From contig JADFDI010000011.1 of assembly GCA_018262985.1 (NCBI GenBank), forward strand, positions 40,901-104,900: 64,000 nt of DNA, in the 5' to 3' direction. The notes under the pieces were generated by a model. That model was given only the letters and a program-made list of their open reading frames with translations. It searched no databases and was not told where the DNA came from. A program made the translations under genes and the position numbers. Shown here one piece after another: positions 7,918-15,798 of this stretch (its first letter is position 1; the number at the start of each line of letters is the position of its first letter). This DNA comes from Spirochaetota bacterium. Lineage in GTDB: Bacteria; Spirochaetota; Spirochaetia; Treponematales; UBA12059.

Positions 7918-9216
7918 CTACCAATCCACGCCGATGTCGCCAGAGGCGGTCTTGATCACGAGCCCCTCTCCGCCGGCGCCGAGCGCCAGGCTTCCGCGCT
8001 TCCCGTGCGCGCCTTCTATCGTTATGCCGCCGGACACAGTGGACCACGCCAGCTCCGCGTCGACGTCCGCGGGGAGCTCGACGTAGACGTTGCCCGAGAC
8101 CGTCGAGATCTCCGCGCCCGAAAATCCTCGTGAACTGTCGAGCTCCACCGAGCCCGACGAGGCGCCGACCGTGACGCGCCCTCCGACGCCGGACACGCTC
8201 ACGTCGCCGGATATGGCCCGGGCGGCGGCCCGTCCGGCGCAGGTGTCGATGCCCACGGAACCGGAGGCCGATTCTCCGGCGGCGTCCCCGCCGACTCGCT
8301 CGAGCTCGATATCGCCCGAGGCGCTGCGCGCCGCCGCGCTGCCGGACACGCCGCTCGCGCTCACGTCGCCCGACGCGGTCCTGACAGCGAGCGTTCCAAC
8401 CTCTTGGGCGTCCACGTCGCCCGAGATGGTCTCGATCGACAGGGCCCCGGGGCAGGACCGAGCCTCGACGTCTCCGGAAGCCGTCTTGAGTTCGAGCTCG
8501 CAGGCGATGCCCTCCAAGGCGATATCGCCGGACCTCGTGACGACCCGCGCTCGGACCAGGTTTCCGGGAAGCTCGAGGCGGATTTCGTCGGCGGCATGAC
8601 GGCCCGCGGACCGCTCGATGATCGCGAGCTCGCCTGATTCCTGCTCGAACGCGAAATTCACCGCCCCCCGTTCGCCCCGCGCGACGAAGCGTGCCTCGGC
8701 CGTCGACGAAGGCAGCACGCGCACTTCGGCGGAGAAGGCTTCGAGCCGGATCGCGTCGAGTCCATCGGCGGGGAATACCTTCTCGATCTCCCCCTCGCCG
8801 TAGCGATCCCCTTCCTTCGGTCCGAGCGGACCGAGGTCGAGGTTCAGGTCGAGGTCGAGGTCGAGCCCTTCCAGCTTGTGCCCGAGGGTCTCGAGCGCGT
8901 CGCGGAGGCGGACGCCGAGTCCGGAAAGACCTTCCGCGCGCGATCCGCGCGCGTGCCGGGCGCCGGATCCGTCGTGGCCGCGCTCGCGCCCGCCCGCCTC
9001 TTGTCGATCGCCTCTCCCTTTTCCGTCCGTGAGTTCCGCGGCGAGCGCGTCGGGAGGGGTCAAGGCGTCGACCAGCTCCTCCTCGCCCTTTTCGGGATGC
9101 CGCTCCTTGAGCTCGTCGATGTGGCTTTCCATCTCTTTGACGAAATCGTCCCGCTCTCCGGGCTCCATCGACGCAAGCGCCGAGCGCAGGGCTTCCAGGT
9201 ACTCGCGCGCGGTCAT
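7918..9216 (-). CDS. DUF1700-DUF4097 protein (putative adhesin/beta-helix repeat)
   Basis: This 432-residue protein has an N-terminal DUF1700-like helical segment (residues 1-65: YLEALRSALASMEPGERDDFVKEMESHIDELKER). A charged linker with a run of Leu-Asp pairs follows near residues 105-120. The C-terminal DUF4097 domain is a right-handed beta structure made of short repeats (SGDVEA, SGDVDA, SGDVSA, SGDIEL, SGSVGI, SGDVSV, SGSVEL, SGNVYV, SGDIGV). No membrane helix is evident, unlike many DUF1700 proteins. ATG 9216 overlaps the padR stop as ATGA and carries GGAGG, so the two are translationally coupled. In other bacteria PadR-DUF1700-DUF4097 units are linked to envelope stress, but the biochemical role is unknown. 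Confidence 0.8.
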   Translation of the reverse strand: MTAREYLEALRSALASMEPGERDDFVKEMESHIDELKERHPEKGEEELVDALTPPDALAAELTDGKGRGDRQEAGGRERGHDGSGARHARGSRAEGLSGLGVRLRDALETLGHKLEGLDLDLDLNLDLGPLGPKEGDRYGEGEIEKVFPADGLDAIRLEAFSAEVRVLPSSTAEARFVARGERGAVNFAFEQESGELAIIERSAGRHAADEIRLELPGNLVRARVVTRSGDIALEGIACELELKTASGDVEARSCPGALSIETISGDVDAQEVGTLAVRTASGDVSASGVSGSAAARSASGDIELERVGGDAAGESASGSVGIDTCAGRAAARAISGDVSVSGVGGRVTVGASSGSVELDSSRGFSGAEISTVSGNVYVELPADVDAELAWSTVSGGITIEGAHGKRGSLALGAGGEGLVIKTASGDIGVDW

Positions 9217-9572
9217 CGCGTGCCTCCTTCGATCCGCCTCAAGGCGGCTACGTTTCGATCGAATTCCTCGCGCATGGCGGCCAGTACGAGCTGCCCCGTC
9301 GGCGAGAGCCGGTAGTACTTCCGCGGATGCCCCGTCTCGGGCGTGGTCCACGAAGGCGAGAGGCTGCCTTCGCGCGTCATGCGCGCGAGCAGCGGGTAGA
9401 GCGTCCCTTCCGAGACCTCGAGCCCAGCCTGGGCGAGCGCCTCCATCATGTCCAGGCCGTAGCTCTCGTCCCGCGAAGCGAGCAGGCTGAGCGCGCAGAG
9501 GTCCAGGAAACCCTTGCGGCTCTGCGAGCGCCACTTCTCCACGAGGGCCATGGCGGCGTCCATTTCATCCAT
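9213..9572 (-). CDS. PadR-family transcriptional regulator
   Basis: This 119-residue winged-helix protein has FLDLCALSLLASRDESYGLDMMEAL, VSEGTLYPLLARMTREGSL and GHPRKYYRLSPTGQLVL, the classic PadR recognition helix and wing, with a short C-terminal dimer helix (PadR-s1 subtype). It binds DNA in the cytoplasm as a dimer and usually represses its own operon. The RBS is AAGGAGACGGAC before ATG 9572. It is preceded by an 81-residue gene 11 bp upstream and overlaps the DUF4097 gene by 4 nt, so the three form one transcript. Confidence 0.9.
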   Translation of the reverse strand: MDEMDAAMALVEKWRSQSRKGFLDLCALSLLASRDESYGLDMMEALAQAGLEVSEGTLYPLLARMTREGSLSPSWTTPETGHPRKYYRLSPTGQLVLAAMREEFDRNVAALRRIEGGTR

Positions 9573-9583
9573 GTCCGTCTCCT

Positions 9584-9829
9584 TTACCTGAGTTCCGGCA
9601 TGCGCCAGCGGGCGCAGAAGCCGTCCCTGATATCCCGGAACCGGGAAGGGTCGTCGCGCTCACCCGCGGAACCTCGCTCCGGAGCCGCCGGCGCCGTGCC
9701 GGGTGAATCCGCCGTCCGACCCGCCGGCTCCCGCCGCGCGAGCTCGCGCCCGAACGCCTCGGCCGCCGCGCCCAAGGCGCGCGCGAGCCCTCCGGAGTTC
9801 GCGGCCGTCGTCATCGAAACGCTTCGCAT
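9584..9829 (-). CDS. Small hypothetical protein, first gene of the PadR unit
   Basis: An 81-residue reading frame (MRSVSMTTAANSGGLARALG, ending FCARWRMPELR) starts at ATG 9829, preceded by TGGAGG at a 5-nt spacing, and ends 11 bp before padR. The middle is rich in Ala, Pro, Arg and Gly, and no family is recognised. The end resembles the short conserved tails (RDGFCARWR) that could dock to another protein. It is supported by its RBS, its position directly after the AT-rich promoter and its tight spacing to padR; product existence is not certain. Confidence 0.5.
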   Translation of the reverse strand: MRSVSMTTAANSGGLARALGAAAEAFGRELARREPAGRTADSPGTAPAAPERGSAGERDDPSRFRDIRDGFCARWRMPELR

Positions 9830-9850
9830 GACAACCTCCAAATATCTTGC

Positions 9851-9886
9851 TATGCAATACATAATATTAAGAAGCCAGACTGTCAA
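9851..9886 (-). promoter_or_regulatory. Promoter and candidate PadR operator
   Basis: On the minus strand TTGACA (9881-9886) is followed by a strikingly AT-rich stretch with TATGTA at 17 bp spacing. The 13-mer TATGTATTGCATA (9852-9864 on the plus strand as TATGCAATACATA) is near-palindromic, resembling the ATGT/ACAT-type sites of PadR proteins. This is the only AT-rich patch in the locus. Confidence 0.5.
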
Positions 9887-9945
9887 CAAAATTCGAATAA
9901 AAACGGCCCGCGCGTAGCGGGCCGCGAGTCGGAAACGGCGGTCGG

Positions 9946-10746
9946 TCAGCGGCCGCGGAACATACCCGCCACCGCGAGAGCGGCGACGGCGAGCAGGCAG
10001 ACGGCGGCGGCGACGCGGAATCCGGCTGAAGCCTTGCGCGCCGAACCGAGAATGGCTTCCTCCGATCTGGTGGATACGAGGAAGCGCCCTTTCTCCGGCT
10101 TCCTTACGACCAGCTTGCCGCCCGAATCCGTGGCTTCGCCGAGCACGTAGAGCTCGCGGCCGGAAGGGATGCAGGTCTCCTCGAAGCGGTAGCCCGTGGT
10201 GCGCCGCCCGCCGGCGAGGCCACCGAGCGCGCCCAGGTCGAGGGACGCCGATCCGACGCGGATGGAGCCGAGCCCCGTGCCGGCCTCGTGCCTCGAGAAG
10301 GTCTTTTCCGCCTCGACGCTCGCGCCGCGGGGGTCCACGAGCAGGCCGCCGCTCGCGTCCTCCACGCGGAAGGGCGGCTCGCGGCGTATCCTCGACACCA
10401 CGTCGGATCCGCTTCGCGAACGACGATCCCTCCTTCCGTCGCTCTCCTCCCAGTACTCCTCCTCCCAGAGCCGGGTGGCGACGCACTCGTACCAGACGCA
10501 GTCCGTGCCCGAATACTCCGCGCGCAGCGGCTCGACGGCGACCGCGCGGCCTTTCAGCTCGACGATCCGGTTGAAGGAGCCCGCGCCTATCTCCGAGGCG
10601 ACCGCCGCGGCGAGCGCCCCGACTTCCGCCGCGCGGCTCGTCTCGGTGGAGGCCACGTCATAGGCTTTGCGAGCCTTCGAGCCGCCGACCAGGAAGAAGA
10701 CGAGGCCCAGGACGAGCGAGAATCCGGCGCCGATGAAAAAGCCCAT
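9946..10746 (-). CDS. GIDE-domain (MUL1/E3-ligase-like) membrane protein
   Basis: A 266-residue protein with an N-terminal membrane helix (residues 2-20, GFFIGAGFSLVLGLVFFLVGG) and a C-terminal one (about 240-262, RVAAAVCLLAVAALAVAGMF). The soluble region between has features of the GIDE domain: VELKGRAVAVEPLRAEYSGTDCVWYECVA, LLVDPRGASVEAE, YRFEETCIPSGRELYVLGEA. This domain is shared with mitochondrial MUL1, but prokaryotic forms lack the RING ligase part, as here. The start is ATG 10746 with GGAGGAACGC; an upstream in-frame ATG at 10782 has no RBS. It is divergent from tatD. The function in bacteria is unknown; it is probably a membrane-anchored, partner-binding domain. Confidence 0.72.
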   Translation of the reverse strand: MGFFIGAGFSLVLGLVFFLVGGSKARKAYDVASTETSRAAEVGALAAAVASEIGAGSFNRIVELKGRAVAVEPLRAEYSGTDCVWYECVATRLWEEEYWEESDGRRDRRSRSGSDVVSRIRREPPFRVEDASGGLLVDPRGASVEAEKTFSRHEAGTGLGSIRVGSASLDLGALGGLAGGRRTTGYRFEETCIPSGRELYVLGEATDSGGKLVVRKPEKGRFLVSTRSEEAILGSARKASAGFRVAAAVCLLAVAALAVAGMFRGR

Positions 10747-10847
10747 CGCGTTCCTCCGCGGGAAAGGTATCGGACGAGGCAATTATCGCGCCGCGCGCCC
10801 CTTCGCGCCAGAGCCGCGCGACGGCGTCGCGCCCGACCCGGCGGCGC

Positions 10848-10876
10848 TTGCCGGAGCGGGCGCGCGGGGCTATGTT
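10848..10876 (+). promoter_or_regulatory. Candidate promoter giving a leaderless tatD transcript
   Basis: TTGCCG and TATGTT are separated by 17 bp, and the -10 ends only 6 bp before the probable GTG start at 10883, which would then be at or near the transcript 5' end. No Shine-Dalgarno sequence precedes the GTG. Confidence 0.4.
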
Positions 10877-10882
10877 CGAATC

Positions 10883-11683
10883 GTGGATCCGAAAGTTCCC
10901 GATGCCCACCTCCACCTTTTCGACCTCGAGTCGGCCTCGCCGGGCTCGATCCGCGCGCTGGCGGAGGAGGAAGGCTCCGGCCGCGGGCGCCGCCGGGCTT
11001 CCGCCTGCCACGACCGGGCCGAATTCGAGGCCACGGAAGCCTACCGCGAGGCGGGGCTTTCCTTCGAGCTCTCCTTCGGCATCCATCCGCAGAACGCCGT
11101 GTGGGACGACGCGGATTTCCTGGCCGCCCTGGCGCGCTCGGGGCGGATCGTGGCCATCGGGGAATGCGGCTTCGAATTCTCGGGCGACCGGCCCGAATGG
11201 ACGCGCGCGAAGGAAAACGAGAAGCTCCAGCGCGCCGTCTTCGAATTCCAGCTCGGCGTCGCGCGCGAGCACGGGCTGCCGGTAGTCATCCACCAGCGGA
11301 AGGCGCTCGATCAGGTCTTCGCCTACGCGCGCGAGCTCAAAGCCTTGCCCGCCGTGGTCTTCCACTCGTGGTCGGGTCCCGCGCGCGAGGCTGAATCGCT
11401 GCTCGCCAGGGGCATCCGCGCCTTTTTCTCGTTCGGAACGCCCATCCTGAACGGCAACCGCAAGGCCGCCGCGTCCTGCGCCGCGCTCCCCGACGACGCG
11501 ATCCTCCTCGAGACGGACGCGCCCTGGCAAGCGCCCCGCGGCGAGCGGCACTGCCTGCCCGCGCACCTCGAACGGGTACTCGCCGCGGCCGCGGCGCTGC
11601 GGAGCGTCGCCCCCGAGACGCTCGCGGAGCCTGTAGGGCTCAACTACGAGGCGGTTTTCGGCGCCGTCAAGGCGCTCGGGTAA
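10883..11683 (+). CDS. TatD-family metal-dependent deoxyribonuclease
   Basis: About 266 residues of a TIM-barrel amidohydrolase-like nuclease. Metal ligands are visible in order: His9 and His11 (DAHLHLF), SFGIHPQ, the Glu in IGECGFEF, VVIHQRKALD, VFHSWSG and the Asp in LLETDAPW. TatD enzymes hydrolyse DNA, mostly 3' ends, and act in repair or DNA turnover in the cytoplasm. The first usable codon before the DAHLH motif is GTG 10883, with no RBS and a -10 box immediately upstream. It is divergent from the GIDE gene. Its last bases run into a 43-bp tandem repeat array. Longer upstream extension of the frame is Ala/Gly-rich and unlikely to be translated. Confidence 0.8.
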   Translation: MDPKVPDAHLHLFDLESASPGSIRALAEEEGSGRGRRRASACHDRAEFEATEAYREAGLSFELSFGIHPQNAVWDDADFLAALARSGRIVAIGECGFEFSGDRPEWTRAKENEKLQRAVFEFQLGVAREHGLPVVIHQRKALDQVFAYARELKALPAVVFHSWSGPAREAESLLARGIRAFFSFGTPILNGNRKAAASCAALPDDAILLETDAPWQAPRGERHCLPAHLERVLAAAAALRSVAPETLAEPVGLNYEAVFGAVKALG

Positions 11684-11969
11684 TCGCCGAAGCGAAGCTT
11701 CGGCGCCGCGAAGGGCGCTCGGTAGATCGCCGAAGCGAAGCTTCGGCGCCGCGAAGGGCGCTCGGTAGATCGCCGAAGCGAAGCTTCGGCGCCGCGAAGG
11801 GCGCTCGGTAGATCGCCGAAGCGAAGCTTCGGCGCCGCGAAGGGCGCTCGGTAGATCGCCGAAGCGAAGCTTCGGCGCCGCGAAGGGCGCTCGGTAGATC
11901 GCCGAAGCGAAGCTTCGGCGCCGCGAAGGGCGCTCGGTAGATCGCCGAAGCGAAGCTTCGGCGCCGTCA
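11683..11969 (+). repeat. Seven tandem 43-bp repeats at the tatD 3' end
   Basis: Units start at 11683, 11726, 11769, 11812, 11855, 11898 and 11941, a constant 43 bp. Each contains the hairpin CGCCGAAG-CGAAG-CTTCGGCG. The first unit overlaps the tatD stop codon, and the joining sequence GCCGCGAAGGGCGCTCGGTAG resembles the last codons of tatD (GCCGTCAAGGCGCTCGGGTAA), so the array grew from the gene end. Units 2-6 are identical or nearly so. There are no unique spacers, so this is not CRISPR. It occupies the whole 308 bp space to the convergent chemoreceptor gene. Confidence 0.92.
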
Positions 11970-11991
11970 AGGCGCCATAGGCGCCTTGACG
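11965..11991. terminator. Bidirectional hairpin between the tatD repeats and the chemoreceptor gene
   Basis: CGTCAAGGCGCC-ATA-GGCGCCTTGACG is a perfect 12-bp stem directly abutting the chemoreceptor stop codon. There is no long T-run in either direction. Confidence 0.65.
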
Positions 11992-14187
11992 CTAGGCCTT
12001 GAAGTGGTTCGCCTGCTCCACGACCTTGGCGGCCAGCTCGCGGTTGCGCTCGCCGAGCTCGGCGGAGATCCGGGCCGATTCCGCGATGGATTTACCGCCC
12101 TCGTCGATGGCGCCGATGCCGGCGCGCACTTCCTCCGTGACCTCCACCAGGTGCTTCATCTCCGTGGCGACCATGACGCTGCCCTCGCGCATCTCGGCGG
12201 TGGCCGAACGCACTTCCGAGGTGCCGCGGTTGATCTCCGATAGAGCCTCGAGCACCTGCTTGGTGCCCTCGTTCTGTTCGGCCATGGCCCGCGAGATGGT
12301 CTCCTGGAGCTCGTGGGCCGAAGCGAGGGCGCCGAGCATGGTCTCGAAGGCGCGCTCGGCCTCGGCGCTGCCCTCGGCGGTCGCGTCGATGCCGGACTTG
12401 ATGCCGCCGAGCGAGCTTTCGATGGCCTTGGACTGCTCGGAAGCAGACTCGGCCAGGCGGCGGATCTCCTCGGCGACGACCGCGAAACCCTTGCCGGCCT
12501 CGCCTGCGTGGGCGGCCTCTATGGCCGCGTTCATGGCCAGCAGGTTGGTCTGGCTCGAGATGGCCGCCATGGCGGCGTTGGCCTCGACGAGGACGTCGGA
12601 CTGGGAAGCGATTTCGCGGCTCGCGTTGACGGCCTCGCCGACGCGGAGCCGGCCCGCGTCGGCCGCCTTCATGAGCCGCTCGAATTCCTCGCCGAGGAGC
12701 CCGGAACTGCGCGCCACCTGGGCGATGTTGCCGACCATCTGCTCAATCGAGGCGCTCGACTCCACCACGTTCGCGGCCTGCGCCTCCACGAGGCGGGACA
12801 TGTCCTCGACGCGGCGGACGCTCTGCTGGATGCTGGCGCCCGATTCCTCGACGCTGGCGGCCTGGCTCGAGACCACGTTGCGCAGCGAGGCGATGCTGGC
12901 CGCGATCTCGTCGGCGGCCACCGACGAGGACTGGGCCCCCGCGGCGAGCTTCTCGCCGATGTCCTGCAACTCCTCGGCGCGTTCGCGCGTGGCGACCACG
13001 AAGTCCTTGAACTCGCCGATAAGCGCCGCGAACGAGGAAACGGCGGCTCCGGCCTCGTCGCGCGTCGTCCGCCCGTGCAGGATCTCGGCGCCGAGGTCCC
13101 GCTCCTCGGCCATGCGGGCCGCTCCCTCGGCCAGCAGCGCGACCGGCCGGGCGATGGACCTGCCCAGCAGGTTGGAGAAGAGCACCGCGAGCGCGAGGAT
13201 GACGAGGGTGGCGACGGCGATGTAGAGGATCACCATGAAGGCGCCGCTCACCGCCTGCCGGAGGGGCACCGAGGTGCCGAAGTACCAGGCATCGGGAGTG
13301 CCGGTGAAGCGCGCGGGCAGGAAGCGCTGGTAGGACTGAAGGCTGGTGCCGACGCTCGTCCGGATCATCGAGGTTGGCTGGTAGGTGGCGAAGGCGTCCC
13401 GGAGCTGTCGCTCGTGCTCCGGCGTGAAATTTCCCACCTCGAACATGTTCTTGCCGACGAGCTCGGCCTTAGGGTGCACGACGAGCGTAGGCTCGGTGGT
13501 GGTCACGAAGGAGTACGAGCCTACGAATTGGCCGACCTGTCCCGCCAGGTTCTTCATGCTGTCCAGCGAGATGTCGACGCCGACGACGCCGAGGGTGTTG
13601 CCGACCAGGTTGATCGGCATCGCCACGCTGGCCATGAGCAGCTCGTTGCCGTCCCCGAGGTCGTCCGTGTAGGGTTCGAGCACGCGGGCGGACGACGAGG
13701 CCAGGGGGATGGTGTAGTAGGAATTCTGCTCGGGATCGGCGTAGTCGTCGATGGTCGCCGCGAGGACCTGGTTACCGTCGCGCGAGAATACCGCGGCGTA
13801 GCGTCCGTCCGGCGTGAGCCCGGTCCGGTCGGCGATGTAAGAGGCCGCGCCGATGGCGTCAGGCTCGGTCACCAGCCAGGTGGAAAGGATGTCGGGGTTC
13901 CGCTCCAGCGCGCGCCGCATCAACATGTCGATGAAATCGTAGCGGGCATGTTCGGGGATGGAATCGTAGAGCCCGATGACGGTGCCGAGCGAACGCACGA
14001 GCTCGGTGGCCGACTCGAAGCGCGAGATCAGCACGGTGGACTGGCGCTCCGTCATGAGGTCGGCGTAGCGCATGGCGTTCTCGCGGAGGAACCCGATCGA
14101 GGTCAAGGTTGCCACCAGACCGAGCGCGATGGCCGACAGCGCGGCTATGCCGGAAGTGAGCAAGCTGACCTTAGTCCTGATTCTCAT
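11992..14187 (-). CDS. Methyl-accepting chemotaxis protein with dCache-type sensor
   Basis: A 731-residue chemoreceptor. Residues about 8-32 are the first membrane helix. Residues about 37-300 form a periplasmic double-Cache sensor ([55 protein letters not shown]). A second helix ([19 protein letters not shown]) leads into a HAMP segment, then the long cytoplasmic methyl-accepting coiled coil with the conserved tip near [23 protein letters not shown], which binds CheA/CheW. It transmits ligand occupancy to the flagellar motor. The start at 14187 is chosen because the alternative ATG at 14226 lies inside the promoter -10 box. No che genes are adjacent. Ligand class is unknown. Confidence 0.93.
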   Translation of the reverse strand: MRIRTKVSLLTSGIAALSAIALGLVATLTSIGFLRENAMRYADLMTERQSTVLISRFESATELVRSLGTVIGLYDSIPEHARYDFIDMLMRRALERNPDILSTWLVTEPDAIGAASYIADRTGLTPDGRYAAVFSRDGNQVLAATIDDYADPEQNSYYTIPLASSSARVLEPYTDDLGDGNELLMASVAMPINLVGNTLGVVGVDISLDSMKNLAGQVGQFVGSYSFVTTTEPTLVVHPKAELVGKNMFEVGNFTPEHERQLRDAFATYQPTSMIRTSVGTSLQSYQRFLPARFTGTPDAWYFGTSVPLRQAVSGAFMVILYIAVATLVILALAVLFSNLLGRSIARPVALLAEGAARMAEERDLGAEILHGRTTRDEAGAAVSSFAALIGEFKDFVVATRERAEELQDIGEKLAAGAQSSSVAADEIAASIASLRNVVSSQAASVEESGASIQQSVRRVEDMSRLVEAQAANVVESSASIEQMVGNIAQVARSSGLLGEEFERLMKAADAGRLRVGEAVNASREIASQSDVLVEANAAMAAISSQTNLLAMNAAIEAAHAGEAGKGFAVVAEEIRRLAESASEQSKAIESSLGGIKSGIDATAEGSAEAERAFETMLGALASAHELQETISRAMAEQNEGTKQVLEALSEINRGTSEVRSATAEMREGSVMVATEMKHLVEVTEEVRAGIGAIDEGGKSIAESARISAELGERNRELAAKVVEQANHFKA

Positions 14188-14224
14188 CGCGTTCGGCCCC
14201 CGGTTTCCGGAAATTGTTGCCTTC

Positions 14225-14252
14225 ATTATACTTCCCTCGCGACCCGAGTCAA
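14225..14252 (-). promoter_or_regulatory. Strong vegetative promoter of the chemoreceptor gene
   Basis: On the minus strand TTGACT and a perfect TATAAT are separated by 16 bp, about 38 bp before the ATG at 14187. This looks like an ordinary sigma-70 promoter rather than the sigma-28 type common for motility genes. Confidence 0.75.
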
Positions 14253-14272
14253 CGAGGGCCGCCGGAGGGACC

Positions 14273-15064
14273 ATGGGCATCGACGACCGCAACCGGATCG
14301 CGTTCGGGGACGACGGGCTCGCCCGGCTCGCCGCCGCGCGCGTCTGCGTGGTCGGCCTGGGCGGCGTCGGCGCCGCCGCCGCCCTCGACCTGGTTCGCGC
14401 CGGGGTCGGGAACGTCGTAGCGGTGGATTTCGACGAGGTCCAGGACTCCAACCTGAACCGCCTGGCGTTCGGCTACGCGGACTTCGTCGGGAGGCCCAAG
14501 GTCGAGGCCTTCGCGGAGCTCGCCCGCCGCATCCGCCCGGACTGCCGCGTCGAGACCGTCGGCGCGCTGGTGCGCGGCGACGACCCGGGCTCCTACCTGC
14601 CCGGCTCCTGCGACGCCTGGCTCGACTGCATCGACACGCTCAACGCCAAGGTGAACCTGATCGCCTGGCTGCTTTCCCGGAAGGAGCGCTTCGTCTCGAG
14701 CATGGGCACGGCCGGGCGGCTCGCCCCGGAACGGCTCCGCGTCTCGTCCGCCTGGGACGTGACGGGCGATCCCCTGGCCCAGCGCGTCCGCCAGCGCCTC
14801 AGGCGCCTCGAAGCGACCGCCGATTTCCCCGCGGTCTGGTCCGACGAGCCGCCGGTCCCGCCGGCCTTGCCGGCCGACGGATCGGTGCCCGGGGAGCTCC
14901 GCGACGGCGCCCGCGTGCGCGCGGTGCAGGGTTCCAGCCCCTTCGTGCCGCAGGCGGCGGGGCATCTGATGGCCTCGATCGCGGTCCGCGCCGTGCTCGG
15001 GCGTTGGAAAGCCCCGGTCCGCGCCATGCTGCCCCCCATGCGAACGCGCGGAGCATCGGCATGA
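14273..15064 (+). CDS. tcdA: ThiF/MoeB/HesA-family E1-like enzyme, probably TcdA (tRNA t6A dehydratase)
   Basis: A 263-residue protein with the E1-like nucleotide fold: [23 protein letters not shown] (ATP loop, residues about 24-45), [19 protein letters not shown] (Asp/Asn/Arg adenylation motif), then a central substrate loop and a C-terminal [23 protein letters not shown] helix as in TcdA/CsdL. TcdA adenylates and dehydrates N6-threonylcarbamoyladenosine in tRNA to the cyclic form. The start ATG 14273 has GGAGG 4-5 nt upstream. It overlaps the next gene by ATGA, so the two are coupled. MoeB/ThiF are the alternatives, but no sulfur-carrier or cofactor gene is nearby and the length fits TcdA. 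Confidence 0.75.
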   Translation: MGIDDRNRIAFGDDGLARLAAARVCVVGLGGVGAAAALDLVRAGVGNVVAVDFDEVQDSNLNRLAFGYADFVGRPKVEAFAELARRIRPDCRVETVGALVRGDDPGSYLPGSCDAWLDCIDTLNAKVNLIAWLLSRKERFVSSMGTAGRLAPERLRVSSAWDVTGDPLAQRVRQRLRRLEATADFPAVWSDEPPVPPALPADGSVPGELRDGARVRAVQGSSPFVPQAAGHLMASIAVRAVLGRWKAPVRAMLPPMRTRGASA

Positions 15065-15651
15065 GCGGCCCGGGACGGCGCGACGAACTGGCCGCGGCGC
15101 TCGACTACATCCTCAACCGAGCCGGCGACGCCGAGTTCGAGGTGCTGGCCAAGGCCGTCGAGCGCCGCCGCTCCGACATGACGCGCTTCGCCCGCCTCGG
15201 AGGGCACTCGCCCGACCGCGCGGCCCGCGACCTGGCGGGCGCCATCCAGGAACAGGTCGGCGCCTCGGCGGACTCCATCCGCGGCATGGTGCGCGGCTTC
15301 GTGTCCGAGATGATACGCAAGGAGGCCCCGGAGATACCCGAGGCCGACCTGGAGGCCTTGCTCGCGGAATGGGTGCCCGACCCGGCGGCCCGCCGCGAGC
15401 GGGTCGCCAAGGCCAGGCGCGAGCTGCCCGCCGACGCCCTGGTCGCCATGCTCCGCGACTTCCTCGACTTTTCGGAAGGCCGCATGCTCCCGAGTCGCCA
15501 GAAGGAGCTCTGGGACATGGATCCGCGCTGGCAGGACTCGTATTTCGAGGCTTTCCCGCCCGAGGTCTCGGCCTTCCTCAAGGCCCGCCTGGCGCGCGCC
15601 ATGGACGACGAAACCTTCTGGACGGCCGTCTACAGCGTGTTGGGAGTCTAG
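15061..15651 (+). CDS. Conserved-looking hypothetical protein coupled to tcdA
   Basis: A 196-residue, highly charged, mostly helical soluble protein that I do not recognise. It starts at ATG 15061, sharing ATGA with the tcdA stop, so it is translationally coupled to it. Notable segments are LAAALDYILNRAGDAEFEVLAKAVERRR near the start, a central PDRAARDLAGAIQEQ, and an aromatic C-terminus with PRWQDSYFEAFPPEVSAFLKARLARAMDDETFWTAVYSVLG. There is no signal peptide, membrane helix or metal motif. The coupling suggests a link to tRNA modification or simple cotranscription. The reading frame has the codon third-base GC bias of its neighbours. Confidence 0.7.
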   Translation: MSGPGRRDELAAALDYILNRAGDAEFEVLAKAVERRRSDMTRFARLGGHSPDRAARDLAGAIQEQVGASADSIRGMVRGFVSEMIRKEAPEIPEADLEALLAEWVPDPAARRERVAKARRELPADALVAMLRDFLDFSEGRMLPSRQKELWDMDPRWQDSYFEAFPPEVSAFLKARLARAMDDETFWTAVYSVLGV

Positions 15652-15669
15652 CGCGGAGGCGAGGATCGT

Positions 15670-15705
15670 CCGGGAAGGAAGGGGCTCCGCCGCCTTCCTT
15701 CCCGG
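15670..15705. terminator. Bidirectional hairpin between convergent genes
   Basis: CCGGGAAGGAAGG-N10-CCTTCCTTCCCGG is a perfect 13-bp stem in the 147 bp spacer between the unknown gene and tldE. Confidence 0.65.
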
Positions 15706-15798
15706 GCCCATCCATCCCCGCGAGCGCTTGGAAGGCGCACGCCTTTCGGTCTAGCGCACCGCGGATTTCCGGACCGCTCCGGGCCTTCCGGATGCCCG

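Noticed and set aside
11683..11969. CRISPR array
   Set aside because: The 43-bp units are contiguous with no unique spacers and derive from the tatD 3' end.
12313..15651. Open frame of over 1100 codons on the plus strand across the chemoreceptor and tcdA genes
   Set aside because: Its translation over the chemoreceptor is low-complexity Arg/Gly/Leu antisense sequence. Only the last 196 codons, from ATG 15061, look like a real gene.
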